The notes: generated by a model not told the origin, from the letters alone. A stretch of DNA of 64,000 bases from Trabulsiella odontotermitis (GCF_030053895.1 NZ_CP125781.1:434001-498000); one strand, 5' to 3'. Positions 26,324 to 35,609 are shown, counted from the stretch's first letter. A program made the numbers and translations.

Positions 26324-28663
26324 ATGAAGCAAATCCGTTTACTGGCGCAGTATTACGTCGACCTGATGATGAAACTGGGTCTGGTGCGCTTTTCGATGCT
26401 GCTGGCCCTTGCGCTGGTGGTGCTGGCCATTGTGGTGCAGATGGCGGTGACCATGGTGCTGCACGGCCAGGTGGAAAGCATTGATGTGATCCGCTCTATC
26501 TTCTTTGGTCTGCTGATTACCCCCTGGGCGGTCTATTTTCTGTCGGTGGTGGTTGAGCAACTTGAAGAGTCGCGCCAGCGCCTGTCGCGGCTGGTCGAAA
26601 AGCTGGAAGAGATGCGCGAGCGCGATTTAAAGCTCAACGTTCAGCTCAAGGACAACATTGCACAACTGAATCAGGAAATCAGCGATCGCGAAAAGGCCGA
26701 AGCCGAACGTCAGGCGACGCTGGAGCGGCTAAAAATCGAGATGAAAGAGCGCGAAGAGACACAGCTACAGCTCGAACAACAATCCTCATTTTTACGTTCT
26801 TTCCTCGATGCCTCTCCCGACCTGGTTTTCTATCGCAATGAAGATAAAGAATTTTCCGGCTGTAACCGGGCGATGGAGCTGCTTACCGGCAAAAGCGAGA
26901 AACAACTGATCCACCTGAAACCCTACGATGTTTACAGCGAGGAAGCGGCAGCGAAAGTGATTGAGACGGATGAAAAAGTGTTCCGTCACAACGTATCGCT
27001 GACCTATGAACAGTGGCTGGATTACCCGGACGGCCGCAAAGCCTGTTTTGAAATCCGCAAAGTACCTTATTACGACCGCGTGGGGAAACGTCATGGTCTG
27101 ATGGGTTTTGGCCGCGACATCACCGAGCGTAAGCGCTATCAGGATGCGCTGGAACGCGCGAGCCGCGATAAAACCACCTTCATCTCCACTATCAGCCATG
27201 AACTGCGTACGCCGCTCAATGGCATCGTCGGGCTGAGTCGTATTCTGCTGGATACCGAGCTCACCACGGAGCAGGAAAAATACCTGAAAACGATCCACGT
27301 CTCCGCTGTGACACTGGGGAATATTTTCAACGACATCATCGACATGGATAAGATGGAGCGCCGTAAGGTTCAGCTCGACAACCAACCGGTCGATTTCACC
27401 AGCTTCCTGGCCGATCTGGAAAACCTCTCCGGGTTGCAGGTGCAGCAAAAAGGGCTGCGCTTCGTGATGGAGCCGACGCTGCCGTTGCCGCATAAAGTGG
27501 TGACCGATGGCACCCGGCTGCGGCAGATCCTGTGGAATCTGATCAGTAACGCTGTCAAGTTTACTCAGCAGGGGCAGGTGACCGTCCGCGTAAGCTATGA
27601 AAAAGGCAATATGCTGCACTTTGAGGTGGAAGACTCCGGTATCGGCATTCCGCAGGATGAGCAGGATAAAATTTTCGCCATGTACTATCAGGTGAAAGAC
27701 AGCCACGGCGGCAAACCGGCGACCGGGACCGGCATCGGGCTTGCCGTTTCGCGTCGTCTGGCGAAAAGCATGGGCGGTGACATTACGGTTTCCAGTCAAC
27801 CGGGTCATGGCTCGGTCTTTACCCTGACGGTGCAGGCGCCTGCGCTGGCGGAAGAGGTCGATGACACGCTGGCTGATGACGATCTGCCGTTACCGGCACT
27901 TCACGTCCTGCTGGTGGAAGATATCGAGCTGAACGTGATTGTGGCGCGCTCGGTGCTGGAAAAACTGGGCAACAGCGTTGATGTCGCGATGACCGGCAAG
28001 GCGGCGCTGGAGATGTTCACACCTGGCGAATATGACCTGGTGCTGCTGGATATTCAGTTACCGGACATGACCGGGCTGGATATCTCCCGCGAGCTGAAAC
28101 AGAAATATCACGCTGACGATTTGCCGCCGCTGGTGGCGCTGACTGCCAACGTGCTGAAGGACAAAAAAGAGTACCTGGATGCGGGAATGGATGATGTGCT
28201 GAGCAAGCCACTCTCCGTTCCGGCGCTGACCGCCATGATTAAGAAGTTCTGGGATACCTGCACCGACGAGGATGACGACGATATGGCCACACCCGATCAA
28301 AGCAAGTCACAGACATTACTGGATATCGCGATGCTTGAGCAGTATATCGAGCTGGTCGGGCCGAAACTTATCACCGACGGCCTTGCGGTGTTCGAGAAGA
28401 TGATGCCCGGGTATCTGGCAGTGCTCGAATCCAACCTGACTGCCCGCGATCAGAAAGGCATTGTTGAAGAGGGGCATAAAATCAAAGGCGCGGCTGGCTC
28501 TGTTGGATTACGCCATATACAGCAGTTAGGTCAGCAGATTCAGTCGCCAGACCTTCCGGCATGGTGGGACAACGTCGGTGAATGGGTCGAAGAGATGAAG
28601 AGCGAGTGGCGGCACGATGTCGAAGCATTGAAGGCCTGGGTAGCGAACGCAGAAAAAAAATGA
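26324..28663 (+). CDS. arcB: ArcB, anoxic redox sensor kinase
   Basis: Tripartite hybrid histidine kinase that senses the quinone pool and phosphorylates ArcA under low oxygen. The 779 residues (E. coli 778) show two membrane helices at about 22-77, a leucine-rich linker, a PAS domain (~155-265), the transmitter with SHELRTPLNG (His292), a receiver domain with LLDIQLPD (Asp near 576), and the C-terminal HPt domain with EEGHKIKGAAGS (His near 717). ATG 26324 has AAGGAA upstream. The last codons are AAA-rich and double, on the other strand, as the T run of arcZ. Confidence 0.98.
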   Translation: MKQIRLLAQYYVDLMMKLGLVRFSMLLALALVVLAIVVQMAVTMVLHGQVESIDVIRSIFFGLLITPWAVYFLSVVVEQLEESRQRLSRLVEKLEEMRERDLKLNVQLKDNIAQLNQEISDREKAEAERQATLERLKIEMKEREETQLQLEQQSSFLRSFLDASPDLVFYRNEDKEFSGCNRAMELLTGKSEKQLIHLKPYDVYSEEAAAKVIETDEKVFRHNVSLTYEQWLDYPDGRKACFEIRKVPYYDRVGKRHGLMGFGRDITERKRYQDALERASRDKTTFISTISHELRTPLNGIVGLSRILLDTELTTEQEKYLKTIHVSAVTLGNIFNDIIDMDKMERRKVQLDNQPVDFTSFLADLENLSGLQVQQKGLRFVMEPTLPLPHKVVTDGTRLRQILWNLISNAVKFTQQGQVTVRVSYEKGNMLHFEVEDSGIGIPQDEQDKIFAMYYQVKDSHGGKPATGTGIGLAVSRRLAKSMGGDITVSSQPGHGSVFTLTVQAPALAEEVDDTLADDDLPLPALHVLLVEDIELNVIVARSVLEKLGNSVDVAMTGKAALEMFTPGEYDLVLLDIQLPDMTGLDISRELKQKYHADDLPPLVALTANVLKDKKEYLDAGMDDVLSKPLSVPALTAMIKKFWDTCTDEDDDDMATPDQSKSQTLLDIAMLEQYIELVGPKLITDGLAVFEKMMPGYLAVLESNLTARDQKGIVEEGHKIKGAAGSVGLRHIQQLGQQIQSPDLPAWWDNVGEWVEEMKSEWRHDVEALKAWVANAEKK

Positions 28664-28777
28664 CCCCGGATAAACCGGGGTGCGCGAATACTGCGCCAAC
28701 ACCAGGGAAAACGTGGCTGCGCCGAAATCGTTGTAAGAGGTTTTAGCACGGACGCAACCTGAGAATTCGGATTGCAC
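28655..28777 (-). ncRNA. arcZ: ArcZ (RyhA/SraH) Hfq-dependent small RNA
   Basis: Small RNA on the strand opposite arcB, in the arcB-elbB gap as in E. coli. The processed 3' half is near identical to the E. coli core, with GTGTTGGCGCAGTATTCGCG (revcomp of 28685-28704) and a terminator stem CCCCGG/CCGGGG followed by eight T at 28653-28660. The 5' half, from GTGC at 28777, is diverged. ArcZ activates rpoS translation and is repressed by ArcA in E. coli. The 5' end is inferred from the promoter and the 121-nt E. coli length. Confidence 0.93.
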
Positions 28778-28784
28778 GCTCATT

Positions 28785-28813
28785 AAGATAGCAAATCTTA
28801 AATATTTTGTTAC
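28785..28813 (-). promoter_or_regulatory. arcZ promoter
   Basis: On the minus strand: -35 GTAACA (28808-28813), 17-bp spacer, -10 TATCTT (28785-28790), then 7 nt to the inferred start at 28777. Confidence 0.7.
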
Positions 28814-28897
28814 GTGAATCAGTAAAATGTGTGAAGCATAGCGAGTAAATCAGCATTTTTACTTAGCTTCGCCCAAATGCAACAAAGGAACAGTGAT

Positions 28898-29551
28898 ATG
28901 AAAAGAATCGGTGTGGTGCTCAGTGGCTGCGGTGTTTATGACGGTTCTGAGGTCCATGAAACCGTGCTGACCCTGCTGGCTATCGCCCGCAACGGCGCGC
29001 AGGCGGTCTGTTTTGCCCCCGACAAAAGCCAGTCTGACGTGATTAATCATTTATCCGGTGAATCTTTGCCAGAAACGCGTAATGTGCTGATCGAAGCGGC
29101 TCGCCTCGCGCGAGGCGATATCACACCGCTGGCGGCAGCTCGTTCTGCTGATCTGGATGCGTTAATCGTCCCAGGTGGTTTTGGCGCAGCAAAAAATCTG
29201 AGCAATTTTGCCTCGCAGGGCAGTGAATGTGGGGTGGATGCCGATTTAAAAGCGCTGACGCTGGCGATGCATCGCGAAGGAAAACCGGTTGGTTTCATGT
29301 GTATCGCCCCGGCAATGCTGCCGAAAATTTTCGATTTCCCGCTGCGTATCACCATCGGCACCGACATCGATACCGCGGAAGTGCTGGAAGAGATGGGCGC
29401 TGAACATGTGCCGTGCCCGGTGGATGACATTGTGGTGGACGAAGACAACAAAGTGGTGACCACGCCTGCGTATATGCTGGCGCAAAACATTGCAGAAGCT
29501 GCCGCCGGGATCGACAAGCTGGTTGAACGCGTGCTGGTTCTGACAGAATGA
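28898..29551 (+). CDS. elbB: ElbB, DJ-1/PfpI-superfamily glyoxalase-like protein
   Basis: Cytosolic protein of the DJ-1/PfpI superfamily, called isoprenoid biosynthesis protein with amidotransferase-like domain; E. coli ElbB has weak glyoxalase activity. The 217 residues equal the E. coli length. Motifs are VPGGFGAAKN (about 85-94) and FMCIAPAM with the nucleophile cysteine. Start ATG 28898 follows AAAGGAA; an upstream frame to 28877 is not conserved. It overlaps mtgA by 4 nt (ATGA). Confidence 0.95.
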   Translation: MKRIGVVLSGCGVYDGSEVHETVLTLLAIARNGAQAVCFAPDKSQSDVINHLSGESLPETRNVLIEAARLARGDITPLAAARSADLDALIVPGGFGAAKNLSNFASQGSECGVDADLKALTLAMHREGKPVGFMCIAPAMLPKIFDFPLRITIGTDIDTAEVLEEMGAEHVPCPVDDIVVDEDNKVVTTPAYMLAQNIAEAAAGIDKLVERVLVLTE

Positions 29552-30273
29552 GTCAACGCCGTTTCTCGTTGGGTGTTGTGAAGCGCCTGCTGCTGCGCGC
29601 GGTATTGCTGCTCGCCGTGCTGTGGGGCGGCGGTATTCTGCTTTTCAGTATCCTGCCGGTACCGTTTTCAGCGGTGATGGTTGAGCGGCAGACTGGCGCC
29701 TGGTTTCGCGGTGATTTTGGCTACGTTGCCCACTCAGACTGGGTCAGCATGGATGAGATTTCACCGTGGATGGGGCTGGCGGTGATTGCCGCTGAAGATC
29801 AGAAATTCCCCGAACACTGGGGGTTTGATATGGCAGCGATCGAAAAAGCGCTCAGCCACAATGAGCGCCATGAAACGCGGATCCGCGGTGCGTCGACGCT
29901 GTCGCAGCAGACCGCGAAAAATATGTTCCTGTGGGACGGTCGTAGCTGGCTGCGTAAAGGGCTGGAAGCCGGGCTCACGGTGGGCATTGAAACCGTCTGG
30001 ACCAAGCGACGGATCCTGACCGTCTATCTGAACGTCGCGGAATTCGGGGAAGGGGTTTTCGGTGTCGAGGCGGCAGCGCAGCGCTATTTTCATAAGCCCG
30101 CCAGCCGGTTGACGATGTCGGAAGCCGCGCTGCTGGCCGCTGTGCTGCCAAACCCGCTACGGTTTAAAGCCAGTGCGCCATCGGGGTATGTTCGCAGTCG
30201 TCAGGCGTGGATATTGCGCCAGATGCGGCAGTTAGGCGGGGAAAGCTTTATGCGGAAGAATGAACTCGACTGA
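29548..30273 (+). CDS. mtgA: MtgA, monofunctional peptidoglycan glycosyltransferase
   Basis: Inner-membrane enzyme of family GT51 that polymerises lipid II into glycan strands. The 241 residues (E. coli 242) have one N-terminal membrane helix (about 14-38) and the GT51 motifs AAEDQKFPEHWG with the catalytic glutamate, and GASTLSQQTAKN. The start overlaps the elbB stop. It converges on npr with a 1-nt gap. Confidence 0.97.
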   Translation: MSQRRFSLGVVKRLLLRAVLLLAVLWGGGILLFSILPVPFSAVMVERQTGAWFRGDFGYVAHSDWVSMDEISPWMGLAVIAAEDQKFPEHWGFDMAAIEKALSHNERHETRIRGASTLSQQTAKNMFLWDGRSWLRKGLEAGLTVGIETVWTKRRILTVYLNVAEFGEGVFGVEAAAQRYFHKPASRLTMSEAALLAAVLPNPLRFKASAPSGYVRSRQAWILRQMRQLGGESFMRKNELD

Positions 30274-30274
30274 G

Positions 30275-30547
30275 TCAGTCTTCGTCGAACCCGGCGTTAA
30301 ATAGCGCGATGACCGCAGCCATCGCTTCCGCTTCCTGCGGACCGCTGACTTCAATCTCGATCTGCCGGCCCTTCGCGGAATCCAGCATCAACAGCGCAAT
30401 CACGCTGCTGGCTTCCGCTTCAATGCCTTCGTCGTTTCTTAACAGAACTTCTGCGTCAAATCCCTGAACCAGTTCGAAGAGTTTCATTGCCGGGCGGGCA
30501 TGCATACCCAGCTTATTGGTGATCTCAACAATCTGTTTTACGGTCAT
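30275..30547 (-). CDS. npr: NPr, nitrogen-related HPr phosphocarrier
   Basis: Phosphocarrier of the nitrogen PTS, taking phosphate from PtsP and giving it to PtsN; also inhibits LpxD in E. coli. The 90 residues equal E. coli NPr, with the phosphorylated His16 in KLGMHARPAM and an HPr fold throughout. It overlaps rapZ by 4 nt and is the last gene of the rpoN cluster. Confidence 0.97.
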   Translation of the reverse strand: MTVKQIVEITNKLGMHARPAMKLFELVQGFDAEVLLRNDEGIEAEASSVIALLMLDSAKGRQIEIEVSGPQEAEAMAAVIALFNAGFDED

Positions 30548-31398
30548 GTTTTACGTTTTTCCAGCGTCCTGTGACGAGACTGCACATTCTTACCGCGCGA
30601 GCGGAAGTAGTCGGCCAGTTGTTCGGCAATATACACCGAACGATGTTTACCGCCGGTACAACCGATCGCCACCGTCAGGTAGCTGCGGTTGTTGGTCTCC
30701 AGCATCGGTAACCATAGCTCAAGATAGCTGCGGGTCTGGTAAATAAAATTGTGAACTTCAGTATGCCGGTCGAGGAATGCGGCAACCGGTTTGTCCAGAC
30801 CGGTCATCGGGCGCAGTTTTGGATCCCAGTGCGGGTTAGGCAGGAATCGCACGTCAAACACGTAATCGGCATCGATAGGAATGCCGTGTTTGAAGCCGAA
30901 GGATTCAAAGACCATCGTCAGTTCACGTTCGCGTTTGCCCAGCAGACGGGTACGCAGCATTTCTGCCAGCTCGTGAACGGACATTTCAGACGTATCGACG
31001 ATTAAATCCGCCCGCGAGCGCAACGGCTCAAGCAGATCACTCTCTTCGTCGATAGCGCTTTCCAGCGACAGGTTTTTACTGGAGAGCGGATGCAACCGGC
31101 GGGTATCGCTGTAGCGACGAATCAGCGTATTACGGTCGGCATCCAGGAACAGCAGTTGAGGAGAGAACGCGTCCGGCAGATTTTTCATCGCCTGTTCGAA
31201 AATCTCAGGCGACTCAGGCATATTGCGCACGTCAATGCTAACGGCGGCGGAGATCTGCCGCTCCGCCAGCGTCTTTGCCAGTTCAGGCAGCAACACGACC
31301 GGCAGGTTATCTACACAGTAAAAACCCATATCTTCCAGCGCTCGCAGAGCCACGGATTTTCCCGAGCCTGAGCGGCCGCTGACGATCATCAGTACCAT
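30544..31398 (-). CDS. rapZ: RapZ, RNase adaptor for sRNA GlmZ
   Basis: RNA-binding adaptor that guides RNase E to GlmZ and so tunes glmS and amino-sugar supply. The 284 residues equal E. coli RapZ (YvcJ family). Walker A GRSGSGKS lies at ~8-15; the C-terminal RNA-binding half holds GCTGGKHRSV and a basic tail ending LEKRKT. ATG 31398 gives MVLMIVSG; an open frame to 31434 is not conserved. It sits between ptsN and npr as in E. coli. Confidence 0.97.
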   Translation of the reverse strand: MVLMIVSGRSGSGKSVALRALEDMGFYCVDNLPVVLLPELAKTLAERQISAAVSIDVRNMPESPEIFEQAMKNLPDAFSPQLLFLDADRNTLIRRYSDTRRLHPLSSKNLSLESAIDEESDLLEPLRSRADLIVDTSEMSVHELAEMLRTRLLGKRERELTMVFESFGFKHGIPIDADYVFDVRFLPNPHWDPKLRPMTGLDKPVAAFLDRHTEVHNFIYQTRSYLELWLPMLETNNRSYLTVAIGCTGGKHRSVYIAEQLADYFRSRGKNVQSRHRTLEKRKT

Positions 31399-31443
31399 GT
31401 ACCGTTTCTCCTCAGTACGACAAAGGGAATACACATCTGCCTG

Positions 31444-31932
31444 TTATGCATCATCACTGCCTTCTGTTTCAGTGATGATTTGATACAGTTCTTCATCGCT
31501 TTGCGCGGCGCGCAAGCGGCGACAGATGGTTTTGTCCGCCAGACGCTTAGCGACCAGCGAGAGCGTGTGCAGATGCGTTTTGGTCTGATCGGCAGGCACC
31601 AGCAGGGCGAACAGGAGATCCACCGGCTGGTTGTCGATCGCGTCAAACGCGATCGGGGTTTCGAGCTGCACAAAAACGCCAACAGCGCGCAGCGTATCCT
31701 CTTCCAGTTTGCCGTGCGGGATGGCGATGCCATTGCCAATCCCCGTACTGCCCATTTTTTCGCGGGTGAGAATCGCTTCAAACACCACCTGAGGAGGCAG
31801 ACTCAGCTGTTTAGCGGCCAGTTCGCTGATAATTTCCAGCGCACGCTTTTTACTCTGGCAGTGGACGCCGCTACGGGTACATTCCTGGTTAAGGACATTG
31901 CTCAATTGTAGAGCCGAATCGTTGTTCATCAT
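31444..31932 (-). CDS. ptsN: PtsN, nitrogen-related enzyme IIA
   Basis: EIIA-Ntr, the final acceptor of the nitrogen PTS; its unphosphorylated form regulates potassium transport and phosphate genes. The 162 residues (E. coli 163) carry the phosphorylated His73 in IAIPHGK and a DLLFALLVPAD strand. The start is ATG 31932, with an adjacent ATG at 31929. A palindrome separates it from hpf. Confidence 0.96.
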   Translation of the reverse strand: MMNNDSALQLSNVLNQECTRSGVHCQSKKRALEIISELAAKQLSLPPQVVFEAILTREKMGSTGIGNGIAIPHGKLEEDTLRAVGVFVQLETPIAFDAIDNQPVDLLFALLVPADQTKTHLHTLSLVAKRLADKTICRRLRAAQSDEELYQIITETEGSDDA

Positions 31933-31948
31933 AAATTCACCTAAGCAT

Positions 31949-31976
31949 CGCCTGATGCAGAACCCCACATCAGGCG
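31949..31976. repeat. REP-like palindrome between hpf and ptsN
   Basis: CGCCTGATG (31949-31957) pairs perfectly with CATCAGGCG (31968-31976) around a 10-nt loop. It resembles the arms of enterobacterial REP elements and could stabilise the upstream mRNA. Confidence 0.6.
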
Positions 31977-31989
31977 AACACCCGGACAA

Positions 31990-32277
31990 TTAGTGTTGTT
32001 TCAGTTTATCTTTATGTTTAGTCAGCTGTCGCGCCAGTTTGTCGATTAATCCGTCAATGGCCGCATACATATCCTGACCTTCCGCACTGGCATGAATTTC
32101 GCCTCCATTAACATGCAGAGTGGCATCAGAGACATGCGTCACTTTCTCCACTTTTAACACAATATAGACCTGATTGATCCTTTCGAAATATTGTTCCAGC
32201 TTGGCAAATTTCGCCGTGACGAATTCGCGCAGAGCATCGGTAATTTCGACGTTGTGTCCTGTGATGTTGAGCTGCAT
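31990..32277 (-). CDS. hpf: Hpf, ribosome hibernation promoting factor
   Basis: Short-form hibernation factor that binds the 30S A/P region and, with RMF, stabilises 100S dimers. The 95 residues equal E. coli Hpf. The sequence is nearly invariant from MQLNITGHNVEIT to LTKHKDKLKQH. ATG 32277 is chosen; the frame continues upstream to 32376 but overlaps rpoN. It follows rpoN by 22 nt. Confidence 0.97.
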   Translation of the reverse strand: MQLNITGHNVEITDALREFVTAKFAKLEQYFERINQVYIVLKVEKVTHVSDATLHVNGGEIHASAEGQDMYAAIDGLIDKLARQLTKHKDKLKQH

Positions 32278-32299
32278 AGTGTCTTCCTTATCAGTTATG

Positions 32300-33733
32300 T
32301 CACACCAGTTGTTTACGCTGGTTTGACGGCGGAATGGACAGAGACTCTCGGTACTTCGCGACAGTACGGCGCGCAACCATAATGCCCTGTTCAGACAGTA
32401 TGGACGTAAGCTTACTGTCGCTCAGTGGTTTCGCCGGATTTTCCCCGGCGATTAACTTTTTCACCAGTGCGCGAATTGCCGTTGAGGAGGCTTCGCCGCC
32501 CCCTTCAGTGTTCACGTGGCTGGAGAAAAAATATTTAAGCTCAAAAATGCCGCGCGGACTGTGCAGATATTTTTGCGTGGTCACGCGTGAAATGGTGGAC
32601 TCGTGCATTTCGACGGCCTGGGCGATATCCGCCAGTACCATCGGTTTCATATATTCTTCGCCCTGCTCAAAAAACGCCTGCTGCTGCTCGACAATGCAGC
32701 GGCTCACGCGCAGGAGCGTATCGTTACGGCTTTCCAGGCTCTTGATCAGCCACTTCGCTTCCTGCAGATTGCTGCGGATGAACTGGCCATCGGTTTCGCT
32801 GCGCACATTGTTGCACATCGCCGCGTAGTGCTGGTTAATTTGCAGGCGCGGAATGCTGTCAGAGTTAAGCTCGACAACCCAGCGGTTGTTGATTTTGCGC
32901 ACCAGCACGTCGGGGATCACATATTCCGGTTCACCGGTCTGGATCGACTGACCCGGGCGCGGATCCAGCGACTGGATCAAATTGACCGCTTCTTTCAGCA
33001 CCTCTTCTTTCAGGCGCGTGACGCGCATCAGCGTGCGGAAATCATGGTTCGCAAGGAGATCGAGATGCTCGCTGATGATAAGACGCGCCTCTTCCAGCCT
33101 CGGCGTCTCTTTGGCGAATTGTGACAGCTGGATCAGCAGGCAATCGCGAAGATCTTTCGCCGCGACACCGACCGGGTCAAACCGCTGAATGCGCTTGAGC
33201 ACTGCTTCGACTTCATCGAGACCAATCTCGTCGTTGCCCATGCTGTCGAGGATGTCGTCAACGGTCACCGTCAGATAGCCGGTTTCATCCACGGCATCGA
33301 CAATCGAGGTGGCAATCGCCCGATCGGTATCGGAAAATGGGGTCAGTTCGACCTGCCACATCAGATAATCCTGCAGGGTCTGGGTGGTTTCACCCTGATA
33401 AATCGGCAATTCGTCGTCAATGTAGTCAGCGCTGGTGCCGGAAGGCGTTCCGGCGGTGTAGATTTCGTCCCAGCTGGCGTCAAGCGGTAGCTCGTCCGGC
33501 ATCTCTTTTTGTTCGAGCGCGTCGACGGAATCCAGCGATTCGTTGTCCTGCTCGTCGGCGGTATCCACTTCCTCATGAAGGTCGGTTTGCTCAAGCAGCG
33601 GATTACTCTCCAGCGCCTGCTGAAGTTCCTGCTGAAGCTCAAGCGTCGACAGCTGCAACAAGCGGATGGCCTGTTGCAGCTGCGGCGTCATGGCAAGCTG
33701 TTGGCTGAGTCTTAACTGCAAACCTTGCTTCAT
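32300..33733 (-). CDS. rpoN: Sigma-54 (RpoN)
   Basis: Alternative sigma factor for nitrogen and other enhancer-dependent promoters. The 477 residues equal E. coli RpoN. Region I (1-50) is Gln/Leu-rich, region II acidic, and region III has the core-binding and helix-turn-helix parts with the RpoN box ARRTVAKYRE near the C-terminus. It lies 45 nt after lptB, the usual order. Confidence 0.98.
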   Translation of the reverse strand: MKQGLQLRLSQQLAMTPQLQQAIRLLQLSTLELQQELQQALESNPLLEQTDLHEEVDTADEQDNESLDSVDALEQKEMPDELPLDASWDEIYTAGTPSGTSADYIDDELPIYQGETTQTLQDYLMWQVELTPFSDTDRAIATSIVDAVDETGYLTVTVDDILDSMGNDEIGLDEVEAVLKRIQRFDPVGVAAKDLRDCLLIQLSQFAKETPRLEEARLIISEHLDLLANHDFRTLMRVTRLKEEVLKEAVNLIQSLDPRPGQSIQTGEPEYVIPDVLVRKINNRWVVELNSDSIPRLQINQHYAAMCNNVRSETDGQFIRSNLQEAKWLIKSLESRNDTLLRVSRCIVEQQQAFFEQGEEYMKPMVLADIAQAVEMHESTISRVTTQKYLHSPRGIFELKYFFSSHVNTEGGGEASSTAIRALVKKLIAGENPAKPLSDSKLTSILSEQGIMVARRTVAKYRESLSIPPSNQRKQLV

Positions 33734-33778
33734 ATTCAGGTCATTACTCTCCGAATGCTGTCAGTTACCCTTACCCTA

Positions 33779-34504
33779 TCAGAGTCTGAAGTCTTCCCCA
33801 AGATAGACGCGCTTAACATGCTCATCTTCGAGGATCTGCTGCGGCGTGCCGTGGGCGATCAAATGGCCCTGGCTCACGATGTAAGCGCGTTCACACACCG
33901 CCAGCGTTTCGCGAACGTTATGGTCGGTAATGAGGACACCGAGGCCGCTGTCGCGCAGATGTTCAATAATGCGTTTGATGTCGATAACAGAAATGGGATC
34001 GACGCCCGCAAACGGCTCATCGAGGAGAATAAATTTCGGATTAGCGGCCAGCGCGCGGGCAATCTCTACGCGGCGGCGTTCACCACCGGAAAGCGACTGG
34101 CCGAGGTTGTCGCGCAGGTGCTCGATGTGAAACTCTTCCATCAGCTCGTTCGCGCGATCTTCGCGTTGCTCGTTGCTCAGATCGTCACGAATTTGCAGCA
34201 CCGCCATCAGGTTATCAAACACGCTCAGACGGCGGAAAATGGAGGCTTCCTGCGGCAAATAGCCGATACCGCGGCGCGCGCGCGCATGCAACGGCAGCAA
34301 ACTGATGTCTTCGTCATCAATGATAATGTTGCCCGCATCGCGAGGTACAATGCCCACCACCATGTAGAAAGTGGTGGTTTTACCGGCGCCGTTCGGGCCA
34401 AGCAGACCGACAATCTCGCCTGAGTTGACGGTCAGACTGACATCTTCCACCACGCGACGGCCCTTATAGGCTTTGGCGAGGTTTTTTGCAGTTAATGTTG
34501 CCAT
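33779..34504 (-). CDS. lptB: LptB, LPS export ATPase
   Basis: ATPase of the LptB2FGC machine that extracts LPS from the inner membrane. The 241 residues equal E. coli LptB. Walker A is GPNGAGKTT (about 37-45), signature LSGGERRR, Walker B FILLDEPFAG, and switch histidine in LITDHNV. It follows lptA by 6 nt. Confidence 0.98.
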   Translation of the reverse strand: MATLTAKNLAKAYKGRRVVEDVSLTVNSGEIVGLLGPNGAGKTTTFYMVVGIVPRDAGNIIIDDEDISLLPLHARARRGIGYLPQEASIFRRLSVFDNLMAVLQIRDDLSNEQREDRANELMEEFHIEHLRDNLGQSLSGGERRRVEIARALAANPKFILLDEPFAGVDPISVIDIKRIIEHLRDSGLGVLITDHNVRETLAVCERAYIVSQGHLIAHGTPQQILEDEHVKRVYLGEDFRL

Positions 34505-34510
34505 AACGAA

Positions 34511-35065
34511 TTAGTTACTCTTCTTTTGCGCCGGGGCCTGGTTGTTGCTCTTGTCCTGCAACTGAGACGGAACCAGCACGGTCGTTACGCGCTTCCCTTT
34601 CTCACTGAAGGCCTGCATTTTTTGCTCTTTGACCAGATAAGTGATCTTGTCGCCTTTGATGTTGCTGTCGAGCTGCTCAAGGTAGGCGTTACCGGTCAGC
34701 ACCACAAAATCGTTCTGCAGTTCATAATGCATTTTAGACGCGTGGCCTTTGACCGGCTTGCCGCTGTCCTGCATCTGGTAGAAAGTGGCCGGATTGCCGA
34801 AACCGTCGATCACCTCTTTACCTTTCTCACCGCCCGGACGCGTCACGACGACTTTATCGGCATTGATTTTGATACTGCCCTGCGTCACCACGACGCTGCC
34901 GGTAAAGGTCACGACGTTGCCTTGCATATCCAGCGACTGCTGATCGGACTCAATATGAATCGGTTGATCGGTATCACCCGTTAAGGCCAGCGCGGGCACG
35001 CTGGCGGCCAGCAGAGCACTGGCAATGACAAGCTTAAGGCTGAGTTTGTTTGTTCTGAATTTCAT
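34511..35065 (-). CDS. lptA: LptA, periplasmic LPS bridge protein
   Basis: Periplasmic beta-jellyroll protein that oligomerises into the bridge carrying LPS to the outer membrane. The 184 residues (E. coli 185) begin with a signal peptide of ~27 residues ending ALA. The mature part has QPIHIESDQQSLDMQGNVV. ATG 35065 gives MKFRTNKL and overlaps lptC by 32 nt, as in E. coli. Confidence 0.96.
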   Translation of the reverse strand: MKFRTNKLSLKLVIASALLAASVPALALTGDTDQPIHIESDQQSLDMQGNVVTFTGSVVVTQGSIKINADKVVVTRPGGEKGKEVIDGFGNPATFYQMQDSGKPVKGHASKMHYELQNDFVVLTGNAYLEQLDSNIKGDKITYLVKEQKMQAFSEKGKRVTTVLVPSQLQDKSNNQAPAQKKSN

Positions 35066-35609
35066 ATGAGGTTCTAACCTTTTCAATCAGCTCGGCGTTT
35101 TTGCTGCGTAGATTTCCGCGCATTTTCAGGCCGCTGGAATTAAATGTCGTCCCGTACAGCGTCACCAGGTCATCAGAGGTTACGTCCTGAGTCACCAGGT
35201 TAACCTGGGCGTTATCCGTTGTAATTTTCCGCAATTGCGAATCTGCCGTCAGCGCATTAACTTCAACGTGGCCGTACAGATACAGCATACGATCGTTAGT
35301 GAGTTTGGCTTTATCTGCCTTAATTGACCAGGTGGGCACTTTATCGGTATCAAACGTCGTCAACACCGGGTTGGTAAACCACGATATCGCCTGGTCAGAA
35401 AAATACTCGACGTGCTCGGCGATCAGCCGGTAGTTGAGCGCGCCTTCCGGGCTGTAAACCACCGTATCGGTGTGCTCGCTCTTGTACGTTGGATCACTGG
35501 TGTTGGTCACGGTCTGCTCAGAGTCATCATTGCTCGCCAGATTCACGCCGATCAGGATCAGCACGACAAGCGACAGCAGAATGATAACCCAACGTCTGGT
35601 TTTACTCAT
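35034..35609 (-). CDS. lptC: LptC, LPS export membrane component
   Basis: Bitopic inner-membrane protein that receives LPS from LptBFG and passes it to LptA. The 191 residues equal E. coli LptC. One N-terminal membrane helix (about 7-26) precedes a periplasmic jellyroll domain. It overlaps kdsC by 4 nt and lptA by 32 nt. Confidence 0.96.
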   Translation of the reverse strand: MSKTRRWVIILLSLVVLILIGVNLASNDDSEQTVTNTSDPTYKSEHTDTVVYSPEGALNYRLIAEHVEYFSDQAISWFTNPVLTTFDTDKVPTWSIKADKAKLTNDRMLYLYGHVEVNALTADSQLRKITTDNAQVNLVTQDVTSDDLVTLYGTTFNSSGLKMRGNLRSKNAELIEKVRTSYEIQNKQTQP

